Of a stretch of DNA of 64,000 nucleotides, positions 49,702 through 58,419 are shown in pieces; within the stretch, counting starts at the first letter, position 1, and each line of letters starts with the position of its first letter. The stretch lies in the NCBI RefSeq assembly GCF_002934625.1, contig NZ_PTJD01000002.1:310001-374000 (forward strand), given 5' to 3'. The position numbers and the translations under genes are program-made. Below the pieces are notes generated by a model that worked only from the letters and a program-made list of their open reading frames with translations, ran no database searches and was not told the DNA's origin. Source of the DNA: Kineococcus xinjiangensis (lineage in GTDB: Bacteria > Actinomycetota > Actinomycetes > Actinomycetales > Kineococcaceae).

Positions 49702-50655
49702 ATGCGCTTCCCGGTCAGCCAACCGTGCGAGACGGGCCGGCTGCCCGTCGGCGACGGGCACGTCCTGCACTGGGAGCAGCACGGGAACCCCCGCGGCAGG
49801 CCCGCGCTGGCACTGCACGGCGGACCGGGTTCCGGTGCGGGGCCGTGGATGACGACCCTGTTCGACCCCGGCGCCCACCGCCTCGTGCTGCACGACCAGC
49901 GCGGCTGCGGGCGCAGCACCCCCCACGCCGGGGAGCCGGGCGTCGACCTGTCCACGAACACCACGTGGCACCTCGTGGCCGACGTCGAGCGCCTGCGCGA
50001 GCACCTCGGCATCGACCGCTGGCTCGTCTACGGCGGATCGTGGGGTTCCACCCTGGCCTTGGCCTACGCGCAGACCCACCCGGAGCGCGTCGAACAGCTC
50101 GTGCTGGGTCCGGTCACCCTGACCCGGCACGCGGACGTGGAGTGGCTCAGCCGGGGTGCCGGCGCGTTCCTGCCGCGGCAGTGGGAGGCGCTGCGCGACC
50201 ATCTGCCCCCGCAGGAGCGCGACGGGGACCTCACCGCCGCCTACGCCCGGTTGCTGGCCGATCCGGCGACCGCGGAGGCGGCCGCGCGGGCGTGGTGCGA
50301 GTGGGAGGAGGCCCTCGTCGCCCACGAGAGCGGTGGGCGGCGCAACCCCCGCTACGACGATCCGCGCTTCCGCCTGGGTTTCGCCCGCCTGGTGACGCAC
50401 TACTTCTCCCACGCCGCCTGGCTGGCCGACGGCGAGTTGCTGGCGGGCGCGGCGGCCCTGCGCGGCATCCCCGGTGTGCTCGTCCACGGGACCCTGGACC
50501 TGGCGGGCCCGCTGGAGGCCGCCTGGCGGCTGCACCGGGCGTGGCCGGGGAGCGAACTCGTCGTCGTCGACACCGCCGGGCACACCTCGGCGGGCATCGG
50601 CGACGCGGTCGCCGCCGCGATCACCCGGTTCGCCGCCGGTGGCGGTCCGCCCTGA
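49702..50655 (+). CDS. pip: Proline iminopeptidase
   Basis: A 317-residue alpha/beta hydrolase of peptidase family S33. The N-terminal HGGPGSGAGPWMTTLFDP oxyanion region, DQRGCGRSTPHAG, nucleophile elbow YGGSWGSTLALAYAQ, LVHGTLDLAGPL and the terminal AGHT histidine are all typical of Pip, which removes N-terminal proline from peptides. Length matches the family. The ATG at 49702 begins the conserved part; the 145 bases upstream form a divergent promoter region with the sirtuin. Confidence 0.92.
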   Translation: MRFPVSQPCETGRLPVGDGHVLHWEQHGNPRGRPALALHGGPGSGAGPWMTTLFDPGAHRLVLHDQRGCGRSTPHAGEPGVDLSTNTTWHLVADVERLREHLGIDRWLVYGGSWGSTLALAYAQTHPERVEQLVLGPVTLTRHADVEWLSRGAGAFLPRQWEALRDHLPPQERDGDLTAAYARLLADPATAEAAARAWCEWEEALVAHESGGRRNPRYDDPRFRLGFARLVTHYFSHAAWLADGELLAGAAALRGIPGVLVHGTLDLAGPLEAAWRLHRAWPGSELVVVDTAGHTSAGIGDAVAAAITRFAAGGGPP

Positions 50656-50667
50656 GTGCGGCGCTGC

Positions 50668-51300
50668 TCAGGCAGGGCGGACGGGTTGCCGCAGGATGGT
50701 GCGCAGTTTCCCGGGCGGGGTCCTGCGGGCGTCCCTGAGGTAGATCTCGTGGTGGTCGCCGCCGAACGTGAGGCCGCGGGCGGGCATGAACTCGCGGTGC
50801 AGGCGGGCCAGGACCGGTCCCTCGTCGTCGTAGGGGCCGACGTGCAGGATCTGCGCGCTGAGCCCCTCGTCCAGCGTCCGCAGGCCCAGCAGTTCCAGGG
50901 CGGGCAGCCGCTTCCTGCGACCGGCGGCGGCCCGCGCGCGCTCGACCTCCTCCGCGGTGATCCACCCCGGCTGGGCGATGAGCATCGTCCACTCCCAGCC
51001 GTCCTTGTCGCGCCGGATGAACGAGGCGGTGTCGGCTGCGCGCCACAGGCCCTCCAGCGGCGCCACCGTGAAGTCCCGTTCCCGCTCCCGCCTGCTGAGG
51101 AACTTCAGCGCGTACGCCACCGAGAAGAGCGCCTCGACGGCCTCGACGTACTCCGGGGACGTGTTGGGGTCCCCTCGTCCGTCCACGGCGAGGACGGTGG
51201 ACGGCGGAACGTCGACGAGCACGAACTCCTCGCGCGGCGCCCGGTACAGGTGCCGGTGCACCCGTTTGACGTCGTACTTCTCCAGCGTTCCTGCGGTCAT
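50668..51300 (-). CDS. GyrI-like small-molecule-binding domain protein
   Basis: A 210-residue protein of the GyrI-like group (KYDVKRVHRHLYRAPREEF then FVLVDVPPSTVLAVDGRGDPN, here cited by VLAVDGRGDPN, and ILHVGPYDDEGP...FGGDHHEIYLRD). These SOUL/GyrI folds bind hydrophobic or cationic small molecules and serve as effector sensors or hydrolases. Its ATG overlaps the stop of the PadR gene (ATGA), so repressor and binding protein are made together, suggesting response to a toxic compound. It converges on pip with a 12-base gap. Confidence 0.82.
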   Translation of the reverse strand: MTAGTLEKYDVKRVHRHLYRAPREEFVLVDVPPSTVLAVDGRGDPNTSPEYVEAVEALFSVAYALKFLSRRERERDFTVAPLEGLWRAADTASFIRRDKDGWEWTMLIAQPGWITAEEVERARAAAGRRKRLPALELLGLRTLDEGLSAQILHVGPYDDEGPVLARLHREFMPARGLTFGGDHHEIYLRDARRTPPGKLRTILRQPVRPA

Positions 51301-51812
51301 CTCAGGAGGTCCTCCGTCCAGGCGGCGTCCGCGAGGAGCATCGCCCTGCCGTAGTCGAAGAGCGCCGCGGCCTGCGAGGGGAGGGGTTCCTGCTCGCGGG
51401 AGCGCCGGTCCAGTTCCTCGAGCTGGGCGCGCAGGGATCCGAGGCGGCGGCGCAACCGTTCCTGCACGGCGGGGGAGGTGAGTTCGCGGCTGTTGGCGAT
51501 GCCGATGAGGACGCGCCCCCGCACCGGCGACGGGGTGTCGAGGGCGTCGAGCGACTGCTCCTCGGTGATCCGGTGCCCGGTGGCGGTGAGCCGGTGCACC
51601 GAGCGCCGCGAGCCGGCCGGCGCCGGGTCCCTCTCGACCAGGCCCCGCGCGACCAGCTTGTCGAGCAGGTAGTAGATCGAGGAGGAGCCGAGGGACGTCC
51701 ACTGCCGCATCCCGCGCTCCTCGACCGTCCGGTCCAGGTCGTAGCCGTGCCTCGGTCGCTCGGCCAGGAGCCCGAGGACCGTCAGCTCCGCATCGGTCAG
51801 GCGATCGGCCAT
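51297..51812 (-). CDS. PadR-family transcriptional repressor
   Basis: A 171-residue winged-helix regulator: TDAELTVLGLLAERPRHGYDL, SLGSSSIYYLLDKLVARGLVERD and the C-terminal helical dimerisation part (ERLRRRLGSLRAQLEELDRR). PadR proteins repress detoxification genes until a phenolic or drug is bound. The ATG at 51812 lies only four bases from a 22-bp palindrome containing a TAGAGT -10 element placed six bases upstream of the ATG, so the mRNA is probably leaderless and autoregulated. Confidence 0.9.
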   Translation of the reverse strand: MADRLTDAELTVLGLLAERPRHGYDLDRTVEERGMRQWTSLGSSSIYYLLDKLVARGLVERDPAPAGSRRSVHRLTATGHRITEEQSLDALDTPSPVRGRVLIGIANSRELTSPAVQERLRRRLGSLRAQLEELDRRSREQEPLPSQAAALFDYGRAMLLADAAWTEDLLR

Positions 51813-51815
51813 CGC

Positions 51816-51837
51816 ACTACTCTAGTACTGGAGTAGT
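51816..51837 (-). promoter_or_regulatory. PadR operator/leaderless promoter
   Basis: A 22-bp palindrome, ACTACTC...GAGTAGT around a central AGTACT, with one mismatched pair. On the minus strand TAGAGT (51819-51824) ends six bases before the PadR ATG. Binding of the repressor here would block its own promoter. Confidence 0.7.
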
Positions 51838-51944
51838 CGCCGGGCCAGATCCCGCCCGCTGCGCACCCGCCGCATCCCGCGCGGCTCCTGCGGGCAGACT
51901 CTCGGCGCGGGGACGGCGAGCCGGACGAGGACGAGGAGAACCGA

Positions 51945-52424
51945 GTGCGACGCGGCTGGACGAGGACGAGCGGCCTGGTGCTGCTCGCGGTGGTGGCCGC
52001 CGGCTGCGGTGGGGGCGTCGACGACGCCGAGGAGCAACTGGCCGAGAACTTCCTCGACCCGCTCGCCGACGCCGGCATCACCACGGTCGTGGAGGACACC
52101 TGCCGCTACGGCGGCATGCCCGTCGAGGGGGTCTGGCACCTGCAGACGCACATCCGGCTGCACGCGCCGAAGGAGGAGGTGATCGACGCCCTCGCCGAGG
52201 GCGGCGGGGTCTTCATCGAATCCGACCGGGAGCCGCGGCCGGTGTGGCAGGAGGGCACCCAGCCCGGCGGGGGTGGCGGCTGGCCGGGCGAGGGCAGGTA
52301 CGGCTGGCACGGCTCGGTGAGCGCCGAGGGTGCGGAGTCGGTCCTCCGGGTGGTGTTCAACAACGCCGAGCACGACGGCCTGGAGGGTGTCACCGGCTGG
52401 GCGGAGGTCTGCCCCGGCATGTGA
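51945..52424 (+). CDS. Small lipoprotein of unknown function
   Basis: A 159-residue precursor with a signal peptide ending in the lipobox VAAGC (C21). The mature part (about 138 residues) has two cysteines in VEDTCRYGG and AEVCPGM that could form a disulfide, and a Gly-rich loop in its second half. No family recognised. GAGGAGAA precedes the GTG. It is followed closely by a GNAT gene on the same strand. Confidence 0.65.
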   Translation: MRRGWTRTSGLVLLAVVAAGCGGGVDDAEEQLAENFLDPLADAGITTVVEDTCRYGGMPVEGVWHLQTHIRLHAPKEEVIDALAEGGGVFIESDREPRPVWQEGTQPGGGGGWPGEGRYGWHGSVSAEGAESVLRVVFNNAEHDGLEGVTGWAEVCPGM

Positions 52425-52469
52425 CCCGGCACGGGGAACGGGCCGCTCCGGGCGTGGCAGGCTGCGCCC

Positions 52470-53093
52470 GTGGACGCGACGCTGCGGACCCCCCGCCTCC
52501 TCCTGCGCCGCTGGCGCGAGGACGACCTGGACCCCTTCGCCGCGCTCAACGCCGACCCCGAGGTGATGGAGCACTTCCCCGCTCCCCTCGACCGCGCGGC
52601 CAGCGACGCCCTCGCCGCCCGCTGCGACTCCCACCTCGCCGGGCACGGCTGGGGGCTGTGGGCGGTGGAGGTGGCCGAGGGCGCGGACGCGGGCCGGTTC
52701 GCGGGTTTCACCGGGCTCGCCGTGCCGTCGTTCGAGGCGCCCTTCACCCCGTGCGTCGAGGTGGGGTGGCGGCTGGCGCGCTGGGCGTGGGGCCGCGGCT
52801 ACGCCACCGAGGCGGCGCGGCGGGCGCTCGCGGTGGGGTTCGACGACCTCGGGCTGCCGGAGGTCGTCTCCTTCACCGCCACTGCGAACACCCGCTCCCA
52901 GGCGGTCATGCGCCGCCTCGGCCTGCGCAGGGACCCCGCGGACGACTTCGACCACCCGGCGCTGCCGGCGGGGCACCCGCTGCGCCGGCACGTGCTGTTC
53001 CGGCTGCCCGCGGCGGAACCTCAGCGCAACCGGAACACCACGGCGTGGCGGACGGCGGCGCTCTCCAGCGACGGGTCCGCGGCGATGCCGTAG
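52470..53093 (+). CDS. RimJ-like GNAT acetyltransferase
   Basis: A 207-residue GNAT of the RimJ/RimL type: LRTPRLLLRRWREDDLDPFAAL at the start (core TPRLLLRRW), EVGWRLARWAWGRGYATEAARRAL for acetyl-CoA binding, and SQAVMRRLGLR. Such proteins acetylate protein N-termini or small amines. The last 24 residues extend past the conserved domain and overlap the convergent methyltransferase gene by 73 bases; they are probably unstructured. Confidence 0.88.
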   Translation: MDATLRTPRLLLRRWREDDLDPFAALNADPEVMEHFPAPLDRAASDALAARCDSHLAGHGWGLWAVEVAEGADAGRFAGFTGLAVPSFEAPFTPCVEVGWRLARWAWGRGYATEAARRALAVGFDDLGLPEVVSFTATANTRSQAVMRRLGLRRDPADDFDHPALPAGHPLRRHVLFRLPAAEPQRNRNTTAWRTAALSSDGSAAMP

Positions 53094-53683
53094 CGGGCGA
53101 CCTCCACGAGGGCGCGGCGCGGCAGGAACGCCCGGCCGGGGTCGCCGACGAGGACGTCGAGCCCCGCGTCGCGGCAGCGGTGCAGCCAGGCGAGGAACCG
53201 CTCGGCCATCCGGCGCTCGTACCAGACGTCGCCCGCGATCACGAGGTCCACCGCGGGCGGGTCCCCGCCCAGGAGGTCGGCGACGAGCACCTCGACCGCC
53301 ACGTCGTTGAGGGCGGCGTTCTCCCGGACCGCCACCGCACTGAACTCGTCGACGTCCACGGCCAGGACGCGGGCCGCCCCCGCGGTGGCGGCGGCGACGG
53401 CGCACAGGCCGGAGCCGGAGGCCAGGTCCAGCACCGAGCGGCCGGCGACGACGGTCGGGTGGTCGAGCAGGTAGCGCGCCACGGCCTGCCCGCCGGCCCA
53501 CGCGGCGGCCCAGAACGGCGGCTCGGTGCCCGAGCGCCCGAAGCGCTCCTCGACCTGCTGCCACAGGGCGGTGGTGTCCTCGGCCAGGAGCAGCCGCAGC
53601 TCGGGCACCAGCTCCGGGCGCACCGGCCGGGTGCCCGCGAGGACGAAGTCCCGCATCGCGTCGGCGCCCGGCGTCGTCGTCAT
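53021..53683 (-). CDS. Class I SAM-dependent methyltransferase (protein/amine type)
   Basis: A 220-residue methyltransferase resembling the nicotinamide-N-/ETFB-lysine methyltransferase group: PPFWAAAWAGGQAVARYLLDH precedes motif I LDLASGSGLCAVAAA, then VDVDEFSAVAV and VIAGDVWYERRM, in which D-V-W-Y is the group's post-II motif. The ATG at 53683 is preferred, since AGGATGGGG lies eight bases upstream; an earlier ATG at 53725 lacks a site. It is convergent and overlapping with the GNAT gene. Confidence 0.82.
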   Translation of the reverse strand: MTTTPGADAMRDFVLAGTRPVRPELVPELRLLLAEDTTALWQQVEERFGRSGTEPPFWAAAWAGGQAVARYLLDHPTVVAGRSVLDLASGSGLCAVAAATAGAARVLAVDVDEFSAVAVRENAALNDVAVEVLVADLLGGDPPAVDLVIAGDVWYERRMAERFLAWLHRCRDAGLDVLVGDPGRAFLPRRALVEVARYGIAADPSLESAAVRHAVVFRLR

Positions 53684-53827
53684 CGCCCCATCCTGCGCCA
53701 CGCCGCCGGGCCGCGCCGGGTTCACCCACCTGATCTCCGTCCGGGGCTAGATTGCTCCGGGCCGCCTGCTGCACGGGCGGCCGCGCGGGGTGGCTGCACG
53801 GGGTGCACGACGGGTCTGGAGGAGCGT

Positions 53828-54700
53828 GTGACCGAGGACTCCAGGTCCGAGCGCAGCGACGCGGGCTCCTTCGCCCCCCACGTCCCCTACATCGCCCCCC
53901 GCAAGCGCCGTGACGGCGGCCCCGCCGGGTCGCTGGAGCAGGCGCGGGAGCGCGAGCGGGCCCTGCGGGCGGCGGAGCGGGGACCGGCGCAGCGGGACCC
54001 GCGGACGTGGGTGGCCGCTGCGCTGCTCGTCGCGGCGGTCGTGGCGCTGCTGCTCGGCGGGGCCCTGCTGGGCCCGGCCCTGTGCCTGGCCGCGCTGCTC
54101 GCCGCCGCCGCGGTGATCGCGCCGCGCTACCGCCGCGGCGCCGCCGACCGCGCGCTCACCGCGCAGATCCGCCGGGAGCGGCACACCGCCAGGGCGCTGG
54201 AGGAGCTCCGCGGCCACGGCTGGACCGTGCTCCACGACCGCCTGGTCCCGGGCACGGAGCACCGCGTCGCCCACGTCCTGGCCGGCCCCGCGGGTGTCGT
54301 CGTCGCCACTCCGCTCCCCGTGCACGGCCCCGTCCACCAGCGCGGCGACGCCCTCATGACGGGGGACGTGATCCTCACGGAGTGGTTCGGCGCCCGCTGG
54401 TGGGAGGTCGAGCAGATCAACGAGGAGCTGGCGCAGCGGCTGTCCGGGTGGCCGTGGAAGGGCCCGATCTACCCGGTCGTCCTCGTCTCCCCGGAGTCGA
54501 GGGGCCTGCTCGCGAGGCTGCGGCGGGAGCCGGCCGTCCCTGCGCGCTTCCCGTTCGCCTACCGCGACGTGGCGCTGCGCTCCACCGACCGCGTGCGGCA
54601 CTGGGTGACGGCGATGCCCGCGCCGCTCGGGCAGCTCGCGGTCGCGGAGCTGACGTCGGAGCTGGCTGACGCCTGCCCGCCGGCGGCGACGGCGGACTGA
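53828..54700 (+). CDS. NERD-domain membrane protein
   Basis: A 290-residue protein. Residues 1-55 are charged and cytosolic, 60-100 form two transmembrane helices (ALLVAAVVALLLGGALLG and LCLAALLAAAAVIAP), and from 115 on there is a NERD-like (nuclease-related) domain: ARALEELRGHGWTVLHDRLVPG, HVLAGPAGVVVATP and YPVVLVSP. The acidic residues expected of an active restriction-like nuclease are only partly evident, so it may be inactive. GGAGG is five bases before the GTG. It converges on the phytochrome gene. Confidence 0.72.
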   Translation: MTEDSRSERSDAGSFAPHVPYIAPRKRRDGGPAGSLEQARERERALRAAERGPAQRDPRTWVAAALLVAAVVALLLGGALLGPALCLAALLAAAAVIAPRYRRGAADRALTAQIRRERHTARALEELRGHGWTVLHDRLVPGTEHRVAHVLAGPAGVVVATPLPVHGPVHQRGDALMTGDVILTEWFGARWWEVEQINEELAQRLSGWPWKGPIYPVVLVSPESRGLLARLRREPAVPARFPFAYRDVALRSTDRVRHWVTAMPAPLGQLAVAELTSELADACPPAATAD

Positions 54701-54795
54701 GGGCCGGCGAGGGCGGGGACCGGCACCGACCCCGACGGGCCGAGGCGTCCGCTCGCCACCTCACGTCCGCTGGGTCGCTGAGGAGCCCGCGAGGT

Positions 54796-54812
54796 GGTGC
54801 GCGGTGCGCACC
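54796..54812. terminator. Small hairpin between NERD and phytochrome genes
   Basis: GGTGCGC and GCGCACC form a 7-bp stem with a three-base loop, four bases past the end of the phytochrome gene and within the 115-base convergent gap. Confidence 0.45.
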
Positions 54813-54815
54813 CTG

Positions 54816-57656
54816 CTAGGACTGCGGGTGCTCGCTGCCTGCCTGGTCGCCCATCCACCGCGCGGCGAAGACCGCGGCGGACGTGGGACGGCCGATGTGG
54901 AAGCCCTGGGCGTACCCGCAACCGAGGTCTGCCACCAGCTGCAGCTCCTCGGCGCTCTCCACCCCCTCCGCCACGCAGCTCAGCCCGAACTCCTGGGCCA
55001 GACCGCACACCGCCGCGATGAGCGCGGCGTCGCGCGAACCCGCCTCCGTACCGCTGACGAAGGAGCGGTCCACCTTCAGCTGGTGCACGGGCAGGTGGCG
55101 CAGGTGGGCCAAGGACGAGTAGCCGGTGCCGAAGTCGTCGATCGACAGGTTCGCGCCGAGGGAGGCCAGCGCGTGGACCGCCTCGCTCATGTTCGAGCGC
55201 TCCGACATCAGCGTCGTCTCGGTGATCTCCAGACTCAGCTCGGCCGGGGAGAGGTCGTTGTCCCCGATCGCGCGCTCGACGCTGGTGAGGAGGGCGGCGC
55301 CGAGCTGCTGCGGGGAGAGGTTGACAGCCATCCGGAAGCCACTGGGCAGCAGGTTCCGCCCCTTCCACTCGCCGAGCTGGTGCAGCGCCTCGCCGAGGAC
55401 CCACTCCCCCAGCGGCACGATGAACCCCGTCTCCTCTGCCAGCGGGATGAACTGGTCCGGCGGGACCGGGCCGATGCCGGGGCGGTTCCAGCGCAACAGC
55501 GCCTCAGCGCCGTGCAACCGCCCCGTGGACACGTCGATGACCGGCTGGTAGTGCACGGCCAGCTCGCCGTGCTCGAGCCCCCGGCGCAGGGCCTGTTCGA
55601 CGTCGAGGTGCCGCAGGGCCTGGTAGCGCAGACCCGCCTCGAAGCGGGAGGCGCGGTTTCGCCCGAGCTCCTTGGCCAGGTACATCGCGGTGTCGGCCTC
55701 GCGCAGGAGGTCCGCCGGGCGGTGGTGCTGGTGGGCGAGGGTCACCCCGATGGAGGCGGTGATGCGCAGCTCCCGCCCGTCGACCTCGGCCGGCTGCTGG
55801 AAGGCGTCGACAATCCGCTGGGCGATGGCCTCGGCGACCGCTGCGTCGGTGTCCTCGCACAGGACCATGAACTCGTCACCGCCGAGGCGGGCGACCGTGT
55901 CGGTGGCACGGGCCACCTGGCTGATGCGGTGGGCGGCGTGGATGAGCAGGTTGTCACCGACGTCGTGGCCGAAGGAGTCGTTGACCAGCTTGAAGCGGTC
56001 CAGGTCGATGAACAGCAGCGCGACGGACGTGCCGCGGGCGTGGCGGTGCAGCGCGTGCTCCAGGCGGTCCATCAGCAGTCGCCGGTTGGGAAGGCCCGTG
56101 AGGGCGTCGTGCAGGCCGAGGTGGGCCAGTCGGCTCTCGGCGCGGCGGAGCAGGACGGCGTCGATGTCGCGTCGCAGCTCCTCCGCCTCGGAGACCTCCA
56201 CCGGGTCCCAGGGCAGGCAGCGCCCGGAGACGCTCTGGCGCCAGGCGGAGAAGGAGTTGCGTGGCGACAGCGGGGTCTCGCGGTTCAGCGGTGACTGGTC
56301 GCCGAGCCAGTCCACGCTCTGGTCGACCTCGCGGCGGAACCAGGCGACGTAGTCGCGGTCGCTGCCGAACGGCACCAGCACCAGGCCGGCGGCTGCGGGC
56401 AGGAGCCCGGCGAGTTCGGGGTGGTCGGTGGGCAGCGCATCGGTGACGAGCGGGAGGTCACCTCCTGCACCGCTGCGCAAGCGGTCGACCACGGCCTGCA
56501 CCTGCGGCTGCGGCGGGGTGGTCCCCAGCGCGGTGAACTCCTCCTCCAGGCAGATGACGGCGCCGTCCGCAGGAACGAGGTCGAGCACCGTGACCTCGCC
56601 CCGGGTGAGGCCCTCGGCGACGTCGTCGCTGCCGACCATCTGCTCGACCAGCCGGGTCCGCAGGTGCTGCACCTCGAGCCGTCTCCTCAGCCGCTGCGTC
56701 TCCTGCAGACCGGTGAGCCTGGCGGTGAGCTGCTGGGCCAGGAACTCGCAGACCCGGCGCAGCGGATGGGGCACGTGGCGCGCCGTCCGGTCGCCGCAGG
56801 AGATCATCCCGATCAGCTGCCCGTCGTGCACCACGGGCAGCGACAGGCTCGCCCCGATCCCCATGTTGCGCATGAACTTCTCGTGGTGCGGCGACACGGC
56901 CCGCAGCTGGGCCAGGCTGAGGTCGAGGGGCACCTGCCCACCGACGGGGCCGGACGTGACGAGCTCCGCAGGGCCCTCGTCCGCGAGGACGATCATCCGT
57001 GACGGCTGCAGCACGTACAGCCTGCGTGCCTGGGCGGGGATGTCGGAGGCGGGGTAGTGCAGCCCCAGGTAGGGCTCGAGCTGCCCGGACCGGTCCTCCG
57101 CGACCACCTCCCCGTGACCGTCGGGGTGGAAGTGGTACACCATGACCCGCTCGAAACCGGTGAGGTGGCGGACCTGCTGCGCCGCGGCCGTGCGCAACTC
57201 CTCGACGGTCTCGCAGCGGGAGAGCCGGCGCATGCCGGCGTGCAGGTCGGCGAGCAGCCGGTCCGGCGAGGCGGCGGTGGAGCGCTCGATCTCGACGACG
57301 AGGGGGCCACCGGCCTCGTGGGCGACGACGTCGACGCCCCGACCATCGATCCTGGCGCGGAACGCGGAGACGGCATCGTCTGCTGCTGCGGTCGGGCCGG
57401 TGCGCAACCGCCGGGAGGGTCCCTTCCCGATCACCACCTCGAGGTGCTGGCCGAGAACCACCTCGGGGGGTCCGCTCAGGAGCCTGCTGCAGTTGGCACT
57501 GACCTGCAGGACCTCGTGCGTCACCGGATCGGCGGCGAGCAGGACACCGTGGGGTTGCACTGCGCCGGGGACGTGGATCGGTTCCCGGGCGCACTCGTCG
57601 AGCCGTCTGCGCTCGTCGTCGGGGAGGAGGTCCTCCACCCGCGTCACGTCGCTCAC
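54816..57656 (-). CDS. Bacteriophytochrome with GGDEF-EAL output
   Basis: The 946-residue photoreceptor has PAS2-GAF-PHY sensory domains followed by GGDEF and EAL. The biliverdin-binding Cys is C22 (DECAREPIHVPGAVQPHG), the GAF signature is PASDIP (D205), the chromophore His is H258 in SPHHEKFM, and the PHY tongue PRxSF is PRNSF with R466. GGDEF (592-596) and EAL (E718) motifs are intact, so red/far-red light should set cyclic di-GMP. Residue numbers agree closely with the known phytochrome layout, supporting the GTG at 57656, which overlaps the stop of a 25-codon leader. No heme oxygenase (bphO) gene is adjacent, so biliverdin must come from elsewhere. Confidence 0.93.
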   Translation of the reverse strand: MSDVTRVEDLLPDDERRRLDECAREPIHVPGAVQPHGVLLAADPVTHEVLQVSANCSRLLSGPPEVVLGQHLEVVIGKGPSRRLRTGPTAAADDAVSAFRARIDGRGVDVVAHEAGGPLVVEIERSTAASPDRLLADLHAGMRRLSRCETVEELRTAAAQQVRHLTGFERVMVYHFHPDGHGEVVAEDRSGQLEPYLGLHYPASDIPAQARRLYVLQPSRMIVLADEGPAELVTSGPVGGQVPLDLSLAQLRAVSPHHEKFMRNMGIGASLSLPVVHDGQLIGMISCGDRTARHVPHPLRRVCEFLAQQLTARLTGLQETQRLRRRLEVQHLRTRLVEQMVGSDDVAEGLTRGEVTVLDLVPADGAVICLEEEFTALGTTPPQPQVQAVVDRLRSGAGGDLPLVTDALPTDHPELAGLLPAAAGLVLVPFGSDRDYVAWFRREVDQSVDWLGDQSPLNRETPLSPRNSFSAWRQSVSGRCLPWDPVEVSEAEELRRDIDAVLLRRAESRLAHLGLHDALTGLPNRRLLMDRLEHALHRHARGTSVALLFIDLDRFKLVNDSFGHDVGDNLLIHAAHRISQVARATDTVARLGGDEFMVLCEDTDAAVAEAIAQRIVDAFQQPAEVDGRELRITASIGVTLAHQHHRPADLLREADTAMYLAKELGRNRASRFEAGLRYQALRHLDVEQALRRGLEHGELAVHYQPVIDVSTGRLHGAEALLRWNRPGIGPVPPDQFIPLAEETGFIVPLGEWVLGEALHQLGEWKGRNLLPSGFRMAVNLSPQQLGAALLTSVERAIGDNDLSPAELSLEITETTLMSERSNMSEAVHALASLGANLSIDDFGTGYSSLAHLRHLPVHQLKVDRSFVSGTEAGSRDAALIAAVCGLAQEFGLSCVAEGVESAEELQLVADLGCGYAQGFHIGRPTSAAVFAARWMGDQAGSEHPQS

Positions 57657-57730
57657 GTCGGCGGTCCGGCCTGCGCAGAGCAGGCGGGTGCGGCCCTGCC
57701 GTGGAGCGGGCCGCCTGTCGGGACGGGCAT
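57653..57730 (-). CDS. 25-residue leader ORF coupled to the bacteriophytochrome
   Basis: An ATG at 57730 follows AGAGG by five bases and opens a 25-codon frame beginning MPVPTGGPLHGRAAPACSAQ. The TGA overlaps the phytochrome GTG (GTGA). The phytochrome start has no good ribosome binding site of its own, so it is probably translated by coupling. The peptide shows no conserved feature. Confidence 0.5.
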   Translation of the reverse strand: MPVPTGGPLHGRAAPACSAQAGPPT

Positions 57731-57769
57731 GCTCACCTCTTCCCGCTCGAGGGGCACATGACGTCGCCA

Positions 57770-57784
57770 CTACACTCAGCGTAG
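57770..57784. promoter_or_regulatory. CTAC-x-CT-n-AG-x-GTAG dyad upstream of the phytochrome leader
   Basis: CTACACTCAGCGTAG is a 15-bp palindrome with one mismatched pair, 40 bases before the leader ATG. It may be an operator; no -35/-10 pair is clear beside it. Confidence 0.35.
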
Positions 57785-57846
57785 CCGGACTGCACCTCTT
57801 CGTTGAGCGCCGCACCGGATGTCGATCCGGGTCGCGGACGGCGCGT

Positions 57847-58419
57847 TCAGGCCTCCCGACCCCGCCCCGCCAGCACCGCGTCCAGCCCCGCCACGAGGAA
57901 CCGGTAGCTGCGGTCGACGTCCCGGGGCAGGCCGAAACCGCCCTCGACCTCCAGCGTGGCGAACCCGTGCAGGGCCGCGCGCAGGGCCCGCGCGGCGTCC
58001 ACGGCCTCGTCGCCGGCGAGGCCGTAGCCGGCGAGGACGGCGAGCACGGTCCGCAGCACCCCGTCGGCCGCGGCGAGGTGCTCGGCGTCGCCCGGGTCGG
58101 GCGCGCGGACGGTCGCGGCGTAGCGGCCGGGGTGCCGGCGGGCGTAGTCGCGGTACGCGTCGGCCACGGCGTGCAGGGCGTCGGCTCCGGACCGGCCGAG
58201 GGCCGCCCCACCCAGCGCCTCCCCGAGTTCGCGCGTGGCGAGGACCGCCAGGTCCCGGCGCAGGCCGTCGAGGGAGTCGATGTGCTTGTAGAGGCTGGGC
58301 AGGCGGACCCCGAGCCGCTCGGCGACCAGCGCGAGGGTGAGCCGGGGGAACCCGACGTCGTCGCTGACGGCGGCGGCGGCCTGGGCGACGACGCGCGGGT
58401 TCAGCCCGGCCCTAGGCAC
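57847..58419 (-). CDS. TetR/AcrR family regulator
   Basis: A 190-residue regulator. The helix-turn-helix lies in LALVAERLGVRLPSLYKHIDSL and the C-terminal part resembles the WHG-domain TetR group (ARRHPGRYAATV, ALRAALHGFATLEVEGGFGLPRD). The GTG at 58419 lies eight bases inside the end of the hydrolase gene, so both are translated from one mRNA. The likely target is the 38-bp dyad at 59243-59280 upstream of that unit. Confidence 0.88.
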   Translation of the reverse strand: MPRAGLNPRVVAQAAAAVSDDVGFPRLTLALVAERLGVRLPSLYKHIDSLDGLRRDLAVLATRELGEALGGAALGRSGADALHAVADAYRDYARRHPGRYAATVRAPDPGDAEHLAAADGVLRTVLAVLAGYGLAGDEAVDAARALRAALHGFATLEVEGGFGLPRDVDRSYRFLVAGLDAVLAGRGREA

